Assembly (NCBI GenBank): GCA_916720285.1
Contig: CAKAQP010000165.1
Coordinates: 1 to 5,313 of the forward strand
Length of the DNA stretch: 5,313 bases
DNA from: an uncultured Lachnoanaerobaculum sp.
GTDB lineage: Bacteria; Bacillota; Clostridia; Lachnospirales; Lachnospiraceae
Direction of reading: 5' to 3'
The notes below the pieces were generated by a model that was given only the letters and a program-made list of their open reading frames with translations, did not search any database and was not told where the DNA came from. This document shows, one piece after another, positions 1 through 5,313 of the stretch (within the stretch, counting starts at the first letter, position 1; each line of letters starts with the position of its first letter). A program made the position numbers and the translations under genes.

Positions 1-2
1 AG

Positions 3-2282
3 CCTATTCCTGCTTCCTTAGCACGCAACTTCGGTTACCTTTTGTTGGATAGAGGTCAATCTTTAATTAATATGAAGTCATTCCAATATTATGACAGAAT
101 GTATCCATGTCAGGATAATGCAAACAGTATAGGAAATCTTATTGCTCTTCCATTGCAGGGACAGGCACTAAAAAATGGAAATAGTGCCTTTATTGATAGT
201 AATTGGAATGCCTATCCCGATCAGTGGGATATCTTATTAAATCATACAATGAAGTTGTCTATAGAAGAAATAGATGCTTTTATGAAAAAATGGAATGCTG
301 AAATCGCTGAAACGACAGGTGCTGTGCCTGATGTTATGGAATGTAGACCTAAACCATGGAAAAAGAAACAAGTATTTAATAAATCTGATGTTGTAGGTAA
401 AATGCATATTGTTCTTGGCGATGGGGTATATGTAGATGCATTGAATCTTATGCCAAGGATACAGAATCAAATAAGAAGCTTGGCTGCATTTGACAACCCT
501 ATCTTTTATAAGAATAGGCGCTTAGGATATTCAAATTATTATAATTTTAGTGCTGTTTATATGGGAAAGGATATTGACGGATATATTCGTATTCCAAGAG
601 GACTTAGAGAACAACTTATAAATAATTGTAAAGAAGCCGGCATTGAGTACGATATTAGTGATCAAAGAGAAATGGGAAGACCTATAAAAGTTTTTTTTAA
701 TGGAGATTTGCGTACAGAGCAGGATTTGGCGGCGGACAGAATGTTACAGCATGATCATGGAGTGCTTAGTGCAACTACTGCATTTGGAAAAACGGTGGTC
801 TGTAGTTATTTGATATCACAAAGAAAAGTCAGTACATTGATTCTTCTTCATAGCAAAGATTTGATTGAACAGTGGGTAGAAGAATTAAATAGGTTTTTAA
901 TTATAAAAGAGAAACTACCAATTTATAAAACAAAGACAGGTAGAGAAAAACGAAGAGATAGTGTCATAGGAGTATTAACAGGTAATAAGAATACACTTAC
1001 AGGGATTATTGATGTAGCTATGATTGGGTCAATGTATAGTAAGGGAAATTTCAACGATTTTATTAATTCCTATGGGCTGGTCATTATGGATGAATGTCAC
1101 CATTGTGGATCTAATACCTCGATAGAAGTAATGCAGAGAGTAAATTCTAGATACGTTTATGGAGTTTCAGCAACACCAAAGCGTGGGGATAGTCTTGAAA
1201 AAATAATATATATGTTACTAGGTCCGGTAAGACATAGTTATACTGCAAAAGAACGTGCTAAAGAACATGGGATTGGACATTATGTGTATCCAAGGTTTAC
1301 AAGGGTTATTGATACAAATGAAACTATGAACGATATTAATACTGCTTATAATTTGATAAGTAACAATAAAATAAGAAATGAAATGATTGTTAATGATACA
1401 AGACAGGCAATTGCCGATGGGAGAACGCCACTTATCCTTACAAGATATAAGGAACATGCAAAGAATTTACTGGATAGTCTGTCAGGTGCAGCAGATTATG
1501 TGTTCTTGCTTTATGGTGATAATAGTGATAGTGAGAACTTTGAAATAAGAAAAAATTTAAAGAAAGTTCCAAATGAAAAATCAATTATTTTAATAGCTAC
1601 CGGACAGAAGATTGGTGAGGGATTTGATTTTCCAAGATTAGATACATTGATGTTGGCATCACCGGTTTCATTTGGTGGAAGATTGGAGCAGTATGTTGGG
1701 AGATTACATAGAGATTATGAAGGTAAGAAGTATGTAGTTGTTTATGATTATATAGATGCTCATTTAAAAGTTTTTGAGAAAATGTATTCAAAACGTCTAA
1801 GAACTTATAAGCGTTTAGGATATTTTATAATTTCGAATGTGATATTAGATAAACAAGTTGCAAATGCAATTTATGATTCAGGGAACTATATTGATATATT
1901 TGAACGAGATATTATAGAGGCAGAAAAGAGAATAATTATTTCAAGCCCACATATTGTACAGGAGAGGGTTGATAGAATAATTTATATTACAAAACAGCAG
2001 GTGGAAGCAGGATGTAAGATAGTTGTGATAACAATTGATCCTGAAAAAATGAGCTTTGGAAGCATTAATGATTATTATGAAATGATTAATCAGATGAAAA
2101 CATCAGGAATCCAGGTTGTTATTAAAGATGAGGTAGATGAACACTTTGCAGTCATAGATGAAGAACTGGTATGGCATGGTGGTATGAATCTTTTAGGAAA
2201 GGAAGATGTGTGGGATAATTTGATAAGGATAAAATCTGCTGTTGTAGCAGAGGAGCTGTTGGAATTATCGTTTGGAAATTAG
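3..2282 (+). CDS. TOTE-type primase / SF2 helicase / PLD-like fusion protein (5' partial)
   Basis: The reading frame is open to the left edge, so the gene starts outside the window; the TTG at 42 is internal. 759 residues are visible (residue 1 = nt 3). Residues 1-75 match the end of the TOTE-type archaeo-eukaryotic primase domain: IPASLAR, YDRMYPCQD (30-38), GNLIALPLQ (44-52), GNSAFID (59-65) and YPDQW (71-75). The catalytic DxD and H motifs of that domain normally lie just upstream and are not visible. An SF2 helicase core follows: motif I ATTAFGKT (257-264), Ia LLHSKDLIEQW (281-291), II DECH (363-366), III SATP (389-392), V (about 531-545) and VI QYVGRLHR (563-570). Residues about 635-755 form a PLD-like module, with strand IIISSPH and then DEHFAVID (712-719) and GGMN (726-729). 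The protein should bind nucleic acid and hydrolyse ATP in the cytoplasm. From family knowledge it is a proposed conflict or defence protein, and full-length members are usually about 900-1,050 residues. Domain identity is firm; biological role is inferred. Confidence 0.9.
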   Translation, partial: PIPASLARNFGYLLLDRGQSLINMKSFQYYDRMYPCQDNANSIGNLIALPLQGQALKNGNSAFIDSNWNAYPDQWDILLNHTMKLSIEEIDAFMKKWNAEIAETTGAVPDVMECRPKPWKKKQVFNKSDVVGKMHIVLGDGVYVDALNLMPRIQNQIRSLAAFDNPIFYKNRRLGYSNYYNFSAVYMGKDIDGYIRIPRGLREQLINNCKEAGIEYDISDQREMGRPIKVFFNGDLRTEQDLAADRMLQHDHGVLSATTAFGKTVVCSYLISQRKVSTLILLHSKDLIEQWVEELNRFLIIKEKLPIYKTKTGREKRRDSVIGVLTGNKNTLTGIIDVAMIGSMYSKGNFNDFINSYGLVIMDECHHCGSNTSIEVMQRVNSRYVYGVSATPKRGDSLEKIIYMLLGPVRHSYTAKERAKEHGIGHYVYPRFTRVIDTNETMNDINTAYNLISNNKIRNEMIVNDTRQAIADGRTPLILTRYKEHAKNLLDSLSGAADYVFLLYGDNSDSENFEIRKNLKKVPNEKSIILIATGQKIGEGFDFPRLDTLMLASPVSFGGRLEQYVGRLHRDYEGKKYVVVYDYIDAHLKVFEKMYSKRLRTYKRLGYFIISNVILDKQVANAIYDSGNYIDIFERDIIEAEKRIIISSPHIVQERVDRIIYITKQQVEAGCKIVVITIDPEKMSFGSINDYYEMINQMKTSGIQVVIKDEVDEHFAVIDEELVWHGGMNLLGKEDVWDNLIRIKSAVVAEELLELSFGN

Positions 2283-2294
2283 CAGTTTCAAACT

Positions 2295-2316
2295 AACGAC
2301 ATCAATTCGTTGTTTT
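2295..2316 (+). terminator. Weak candidate terminator after the helicase gene
   Basis: A 5-bp stem (AACGA 2295-2299 with TCGTT 2307-2311, 7-nt loop) is followed by four T residues, 13 nt after the helicase stop codon. A T-G pair could extend it by one. The stem is short and AT-rich, so this may be chance. No better terminator was seen between the helicase gene and the higBA promoter. Confidence 0.2.
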
Positions 2317-2470
2317 CGAATATTTGTAGATAATGCCAATGTTATAAACAAATAAAATTTATTATAAGCCGGATGTTGAAAAGCTAATATTTGCAGTAAA
2401 GATAAATTGGTGTAGTTGACATGTATGGAAGGTTGCAAAAAGAAAATTAAAAATAAAGATATGTAAAATG

Positions 2471-2483
2471 AACCTCAGAGGTT
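2471..2483. promoter_or_regulatory. Palindrome O1, likely HigA operator upstream of -35
   Basis: AACCTC-A-GAGGTT is a perfect 6-1-6 inverted repeat ending 10 bp before the -35 box of the higBA promoter. Its core ACCTCAGAGGT (2472-2482) recurs with one change as ACCTCAAAGGT (2529-2539) downstream of the -10 box. HigA-family antitoxins are known to repress their own operons by binding palindromes near the promoter, so it is inferred that HigA binds here. Confidence 0.65.
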
Positions 2484-2493
2484 AATTTAAAAT

Positions 2494-2522
2494 TTGACAA
2501 AAATTTATATTCATGCTAATAT
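2494..2522 (+). promoter_or_regulatory. Sigma-A type promoter of higBA
   Basis: The -35 box TTGACA (2494-2499) is consensus. A 17-bp spacer leads to the -10 box TAATAT (2517-2522), one base off consensus, with an extended -10 TG at 2514-2515 (TGC-TAATAT). Transcription should start near 2529, inside the downstream palindrome. All elements are near optimal, so the promoter should be strong unless repressed. Confidence 0.85.
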
Positions 2523-2524
2523 AA

Positions 2525-2543
2525 ATTTACCTCAAAGGTAAAT
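2525..2543. promoter_or_regulatory. Palindrome O2, likely HigA operator over the start site
   Basis: ATTTACCT-CAA-AGGTAAAT is a perfect 8-3-8 inverted repeat starting 3 bp after the -10 box and covering the expected transcription start. It is a longer version of the palindrome at 2471-2483, sharing the core ACCTCARAGGT, with centres 57 bp apart. Bound repressor here would block RNA polymerase directly. This assignment follows from position and from known autoregulation by HigA. Confidence 0.7.
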
Positions 2544-2547
2544 ATAT

Positions 2548-2555
2548 AAGAGAGG
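2548..2555 (+). promoter_or_regulatory. Ribosome binding site that fixes the higB start at TTG
   Basis: AAGAGAGG lies 7 nt before TTG 2563. An ATG at 2558 is only 2 nt from this site and opens a different, 36-codon frame. An in-frame stop at 2539-2541 with no ATG between it and the toxin frame leaves TTG 2563 as the best start. Confidence 0.7.
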
Positions 2556-2562
2556 CAATGCT

Positions 2563-2859
2563 TTGGATATTACTTACAAGAATAAGAAAATTGAAAGGGT
2601 TTGTACGGATGCCAAAACAGCGGAGAGAACCTATGGTCGAGAAATGGCAGATAAAATACATCAGCGTATAGATGAAATTTGTGCTGTAGATACGGTTGAG
2701 ATAATGATACAGTTTCATATCGGGCGATGTCATGCACTTAAGCAGAATAGGAAAGGACAATATGCAGTGGACTTGGTTCATCCATACAGATTGGTATTCG
2801 AGAAAATTGGTAATGAAATTCAAATAGCAAATATTTTGGAAATTGTTGACTATCATTGA
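2563..2859 (+). CDS. higB: HigB-type toxin, RelE/ParE superfamily
   Basis: 98-residue basic protein of normal length for the HigB branch of the RelE/ParE superfamily. Visible family signatures are an N-terminal strand and helix with CTD and a YG before the second helix (14-25), then GRCHALKQNRKGQYAV (54-69), HPYRLVF (73-79) and the C-terminal EIVDYH (93-98). Family members are ribosome-dependent mRNA endonucleases that stop translation in the cytoplasm until neutralised by the paired antitoxin. R63, R76 and H98 sit in typical conserved blocks, but catalysis by them here is not shown. The start is TTG, chosen from the Shine-Dalgarno site 7 nt upstream and the lack of an in-frame ATG. The gene follows its own promoter and two operators, and its antitoxin starts 32 nt after its stop codon. 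The toxin-first order is typical of higBA. Confidence 0.9.
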   Translation: MDITYKNKKIERVCTDAKTAERTYGREMADKIHQRIDEICAVDTVEIMIQFHIGRCHALKQNRKGQYAVDLVHPYRLVFEKIGNEIQIANILEIVDYH

Positions 2860-2877
2860 TGGTTAATATTTCAAGTC

Positions 2878-2884
2878 GGGGAGG
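2878..2884 (+). promoter_or_regulatory. Strong ribosome binding site that fixes the higA start
   Basis: GGGGAGG ends 7 nt before ATG 2892. The frame is open further left to TTG 2856 and ATG 2859, but those overlap or touch the higB stop codon and have no comparable site. The downstream ATG is therefore preferred, giving a 350-residue protein. Confidence 0.8.
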
Positions 2885-2891
2885 TAGCACA

Positions 2892-3944
2892 ATGGTTAGA
2901 AGTCGCAGTTATATTGCAACGCCACCCGGAGCGACAATTAAAGAGCAGTTAAACGACAGGGGAATGAGCCAGAAGGAGTTTGCTGCCAGAATGGATATGT
3001 CTGAAAAACATATCAGTAAGCTCATTAATGGCGATGTACAGCTTACACCTGAAACAGCAGTCAGATTAGAGATGGTTTTAGGTGTTCCTGCTAAGTTTTG
3101 GAATAATTTGGAGTCAATCTATAGAGAGAAGATTATTAAGGCAGAAGCAGAAAATGCAATGGAAGCCGATAAAGAGATGGTAAAAAAAATTCCTTATAGG
3201 GAGATGGTAAAATTCGGTTGGATTCCGGATGCCGTAGAATCTAATGAAAAGGTTGTTAATCTTAGGAAATTTTTTGAAGTTGTTGAACTTTCTCTTATCG
3301 GAAAGGAGCAGATTACAAGAATTGCATGTAGACGTTTGGCAATTACGGAAAAAAGTGATTTGGCTTTAATGGCGTGGGCTCAAGAAGCAAGGATTAAGGC
3401 GCGTAATATTCAAACTGCTTCCATAAATATCAAAGGGTTAACTTCAGTTTTGAATGATATAAGAAAAATGACGGTTCTTAGCCCAAAGGAATTTTGCCCT
3501 AAGATAAAAAAATATCTTGCAGACTGTGGTATTGCTTTAGTATTTTTGCCACATCTTGAAGGATCTTTTCTACAGGGAGCTTCTTTTATAGATGGGAATA
3601 AGATTGTTCTTGGACTTACTGCAAGAGGAAAGGATGCAGACAAGTTTTGGTTCAGTTTATTCCACGAACTTGCACACATTGTTCTTGGCCATGTAGGGCA
3701 GACAAACGGTACATCTGAAGATGATGAGAAAGAGGCTGACAGATGGTCAGGTGATACACTGATTGACTCTAAAGACTTTGAAGATTTTAGAAGAAATGGA
3801 GATTATTCAGAAAGCCAAGTACTTCAATTTGCAAAGGCACAGGGAATCGCTCCGGGAATAATAGTCGGAAGAATGCAGTTGGAAGGGATTATTAAGTATA
3901 GTATGTTAAATAATTTGAAAGAGAAATATGAAATAGTTATTTAA
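2892..3944 (+). CDS. higA: HigA antitoxin fused to ImmA/IrrE-like metalloprotease
   Basis: 350 residues in two parts. Residues about 8-75 form a HigA/XRE helix-turn-helix domain: TPPGATIKEQL (10-20), GMSQKEFAARMDMSEKHISKLING (split over 24-47), LTPETAVRLEMVLG (51-64) and FWNNLE (69-74). Residues about 200-320 are an ImmA/IrrE-like zinc peptidase, with HELAH (258-262) inside FHELAHIVLGH and a downstream EKEAD (279-283) whose E281 is the likely third zinc ligand. The linker contains KIPYREMVKFGWIP, seen in long HigA proteins. The expected role is to bind and neutralise HigB and repress the operon through the palindromes at 2471-2483 and 2525-2543. ImmA and IrrE proteases cleave helix-turn-helix repressors (ICEBs1 ImmR, Deinococcus DdrO), so regulated cleavage of HigA is possible but unproven. 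Typical HigA proteins are about 100 residues; this long fused form is a recognised variant. Start ATG 2892 follows GGGGAGG. Confidence 0.9.
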   Translation: MVRSRSYIATPPGATIKEQLNDRGMSQKEFAARMDMSEKHISKLINGDVQLTPETAVRLEMVLGVPAKFWNNLESIYREKIIKAEAENAMEADKEMVKKIPYREMVKFGWIPDAVESNEKVVNLRKFFEVVELSLIGKEQITRIACRRLAITEKSDLALMAWAQEARIKARNIQTASINIKGLTSVLNDIRKMTVLSPKEFCPKIKKYLADCGIALVFLPHLEGSFLQGASFIDGNKIVLGLTARGKDADKFWFSLFHELAHIVLGHVGQTNGTSEDDEKEADRWSGDTLIDSKDFEDFRRNGDYSESQVLQFAKAQGIAPGIIVGRMQLEGIIKYSMLNNLKEKYEIVI

Positions 3945-4015
3945 ATCTGTTATCAAAAACTTTAAAGTGTCGAAAAATATGGAGATTTGATAATCCGGCA
4001 GTAAAAGTTTAGTCG

Positions 4016-4045
4016 ATGACATTAATACTATATCTAAATTATAAT
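4016..4045 (+). promoter_or_regulatory. Candidate promoter for the SWIM gene (distal)
   Basis: ATGACA (4016-4021, one mismatch to TTGACA) is followed after 18 bp by a perfect TATAAT (4040-4045). Transcription would start near 4052, leaving a leader of about 100 nt that contains the hairpin at 4093-4126. The background is very AT-rich, so a chance match is possible. Confidence 0.5.
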
Positions 4046-4084
4046 ACGGAGTTACTAAATAAAGTAAAAATAAACACAATTATA

Positions 4085-4093
4085 TGCTAAAAT
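4085..4093 (+). promoter_or_regulatory. Alternative extended -10 promoter (proximal)
   Basis: TGC-TAAAAT (4085-4093) fits an extended -10 element and resembles the TGC-TAATAT of the higBA promoter. The 17-bp-spaced -35 position (4065-4070, TAAAAA) is poor. Transcription would start near 4100, within the left arm of the hairpin at 4093-4126, so the hairpin would sit at the extreme 5' end of the mRNA. Confidence 0.3.
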
Positions 4094-4126
4094 AAAAGGG
4101 CAATCCTACATAGGACTGCCCTTTTA
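4093..4126. terminator. Bidirectional intrinsic terminator-type hairpin
   Basis: Left arm TAAAAGGGCA (4093-4102) pairs with TGCCCTTTTA (4117-4126). After an A-C mismatch, TCC (4104-4106) pairs with GGA (4113-4115), with the loop around TACATA. The A-run on the left and T-run on the right make it a plausible terminator in both directions. It is 149 nt after the higA stop codon and could end the higBA transcript. It is also only 24 nt before the next start codon, so any transcript of the SWIM gene from an upstream promoter must pass through it. Confidence 0.85.
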
Positions 4127-4139
4127 GTATACAAATTTC

Positions 4140-4145
4140 AGGGGG
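4140..4145 (+). promoter_or_regulatory. Ribosome binding site of the SWIM gene
   Basis: AGGGGG lies 5 nt before ATG 4151. The frame has no other start codon between the upstream stop at 4088-4090 and this ATG, so the start is well supported. The site is just outside the hairpin and should remain accessible when the hairpin forms. Confidence 0.75.
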
Positions 4146-4150
4146 ATATA

Positions 4151-5313
4151 ATGAGAGAATTTAAAACGGCATCAACCCTTTTTGACGGAAACTTGAGCTT
4201 ATCTATAGCACCTGCACTTACCCCAAACGGTATAGAGAACGATCCTTTATTTTTCAATGGAGAAATAATCAATCCGACAATTATTTCAGGAGGACTGCTG
4301 GTGCTGGCAGATATTGTGAGTACAAGATACTTTAAATACGTACCTGTGGACCAAAGAGACCCTATACTTTCTGCCCAGGGTGACAGACTGAGGGCAGAAT
4401 GCTTCTCGGCTTGCAACGGTGTTTATGCAAGAATGGATGTATTCCAAAGTGCTTTGGACGGTGACATACTTTATGGTACTACAAATGTGGATATAGGCAA
4501 CAATTTACGAAAGTCTCTTCTTAATATAAGACAGGGAGACAGATTAAAGTTTAGAATAGGAGATGAAGGACTTAAGACCTTGCACAGTAAAAATCTTGAT
4601 AATGGAAGTTTGCTTACAGACATAGTTACTCAAAGGCCTGTAAAGATGCCTGACAGATGGATAAGAGCACTTGGAAATTGTGCTATGCTGCATCAAAATA
4701 TGAAATACAAGTTCCATGTAGAGGGAATGCAGGCAAAGTCATTTATTGCAATGTTACCTCCTGTTACAGGAAAGGAAAAATCCGGATGGCTTACACCCAC
4801 AAAGACAGGTGTAATGTTAAAATCAAGAGAAGAAAAAAACAGCGTATATATCAGCGGACTTCACAGACTTAGTGCACTTAAAAAAATAATGAGCAATGTA
4901 AACTCGATCTTTTTTTACGCACCTGAGAATGGTGAGCCGGGGCAGATGATGATTGAAGTATGTATGACCGGTGCAAATATTACACTTAGTTTGACGGCAA
5001 AGAGCTATGAAGGTTATTCAGGAGAGGGAGCATTACTTGATTCACTCTCAACCCCTAAAATACTTGAATGTGCGGATAAAATTGATAATATATTAAACTT
5101 TGAATCAAGACTTGATATTGATAAAATATCAAAATCAATCGGAATAGTAAAAAATGATATGAATGATGCAATGGAGCTGCTTGCCGTTTCAGGGAAGCTT
5201 GGGTTTGATATCAGAGATAGAGCATTTTTCCATAGGGAATTGCCGGATGATCCGGATAGAGTTCTAAAGGATAATCCAAGGCTTGTGGGCGCAAAGAAGC
5301 TGGTTGAAGATAC
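4151..5313 (+). CDS. SWIM zinc-finger family protein of MoxR/vWA-associated type (3' partial)
   Basis: 387 codons are visible and the frame runs off the right edge. I recognise the N-terminal region of the large SWIM-domain proteins encoded with MoxR AAA+ ATPases and vWA proteins. Motifs seen are DPILSAQGDRLRAECFSACN (about 70-89), GVYARMDVF (90-98), ALDGDILYGTTNVD (101-114), a basic stretch ending LRKSLLNIRQGDRL, the MPDRWIRALGN block, LLAVSGKLGFD and FHRELPDDPDRV (360-371), and then NPRL (375-378) near the edge. In the family the SWIM motif (CxC...CxH), a predicted nucleic-acid or protein binding zinc finger, lies soon after this block and so would be beyond the window. No signal peptide or membrane segment is visible, so it is probably cytoplasmic. 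Its molecular function is not established. The assignment rests on recalled family motifs, and the finger itself is unseen. MoxR and vWA genes would be expected downstream. Confidence 0.8.
   Translation, partial: MREFKTASTLFDGNLSLSIAPALTPNGIENDPLFFNGEIINPTIISGGLLVLADIVSTRYFKYVPVDQRDPILSAQGDRLRAECFSACNGVYARMDVFQSALDGDILYGTTNVDIGNNLRKSLLNIRQGDRLKFRIGDEGLKTLHSKNLDNGSLLTDIVTQRPVKMPDRWIRALGNCAMLHQNMKYKFHVEGMQAKSFIAMLPPVTGKEKSGWLTPTKTGVMLKSREEKNSVYISGLHRLSALKKIMSNVNSIFFYAPENGEPGQMMIEVCMTGANITLSLTAKSYEGYSGEGALLDSLSTPKILECADKIDNILNFESRLDIDKISKSIGIVKNDMNDAMELLAVSGKLGFDIRDRAFFHRELPDDPDRVLKDNPRLVGAKKLVED

Noticed and set aside
42..44. TTG at 42 as the start of the helicase gene
   Set aside because: The same frame is open to the window edge and the upstream residues (IPASLAR) belong to the primase domain, so the TTG is internal.
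237..1791. Minus-strand reading frames of 64-79 codons inside the helicase gene
   Set aside because: They lie wholly within a strongly supported gene on the other strand and show no recognisable domain.
2416..2421. A second perfect TTGACA upstream of higBA
   Set aside because: No acceptable -10 box lies 16-18 bp downstream (sequence around 2439 is AAAGAA-like), whereas the TTGACA at 2494 has an ideal partner.
2527..2856. 109-codon minus-strand frame opposite higB
   Set aside because: It mirrors higB almost completely, extends into the operator region, and has no family resemblance.
2856..2891. N-terminal extension of HigA from TTG 2856 or ATG 2859
   Set aside because: There is no good ribosome binding site for these codons, and HigA homology begins only after ATG 2892, which has GGGGAGG in front.
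3410..3679. 89-codon minus-strand frame within higA
   Set aside because: It overlaps the metalloprotease domain coding sequence and looks like a shadow frame.
4138..4416. 92-codon minus-strand frame over the SWIM gene start
   Set aside because: It is opposite a well-supported start codon and ribosome binding site, with no recognised product.
4657..4872. 71-codon plus-strand frame inside the SWIM gene
   Set aside because: It is out of frame with the long open frame that carries the family motifs, and its basic low-complexity product looks like a frame artefact.
1..5313. CRISPR arrays, tRNA or rRNA genes, insertion-sequence ends
   Set aside because: No regularly spaced repeats, cloverleaf-like sequence, rRNA sequence or transposase gene was seen on either strand.

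Overview
The window is AT-rich and its genes all lie on the plus strand. Codon use is heavy in AGA, ATA, GGA and AAA, the Shine-Dalgarno sites are GGAGG-like, and there are consensus -35/-10 boxes. This points to a low-GC Firmicute, most likely a clostridial or Lachnospiraceae-type genome. That assignment is an inference from composition and protein resemblance only.

Layout: (1) Nt 3-2282 hold the 3' three-quarters or so of a large gene whose start lies left of the window. Its product has the end of a TOTE-type archaeo-eukaryotic primase (AEP) domain, a full superfamily 2 helicase core, and a C-terminal phospholipase D (PLD)-like module. (2) A 280-bp gap contains a near-consensus promoter bracketed by two related palindromes. 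(3) Nt 2563-3944 hold a two-gene toxin-antitoxin operon in higB-higA order. The antitoxin is a long form with a helix-turn-helix domain fused to an ImmA/IrrE-like zinc metalloprotease. (4) A 206-bp gap contains promoter-like elements and a strong terminator-type hairpin only 24 nt ahead of the next gene. (5) Nt 4151 to the right edge hold the first 387 codons of a SWIM zinc-finger family protein of the type found beside MoxR AAA+ ATPases and vWA proteins. The zinc finger itself would lie beyond the edge.

How the parts may work together: the primase-helicase-PLD protein belongs to a group proposed from comparative genomics to act in biological conflict. HigBA modules are common in defence regions, and SWIM/MoxR/vWA clusters are NTP-dependent systems of poorly understood role. 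The neighbourhood therefore looks like an accessory or defence-type region. Each transcription unit appears to have its own signals, so joint function is inferred from proximity only. The most concrete new observations are the paired operator palindromes around the higBA promoter, the altered PLD active-site motif, and the terminator-like hairpin in the leader of the SWIM gene.
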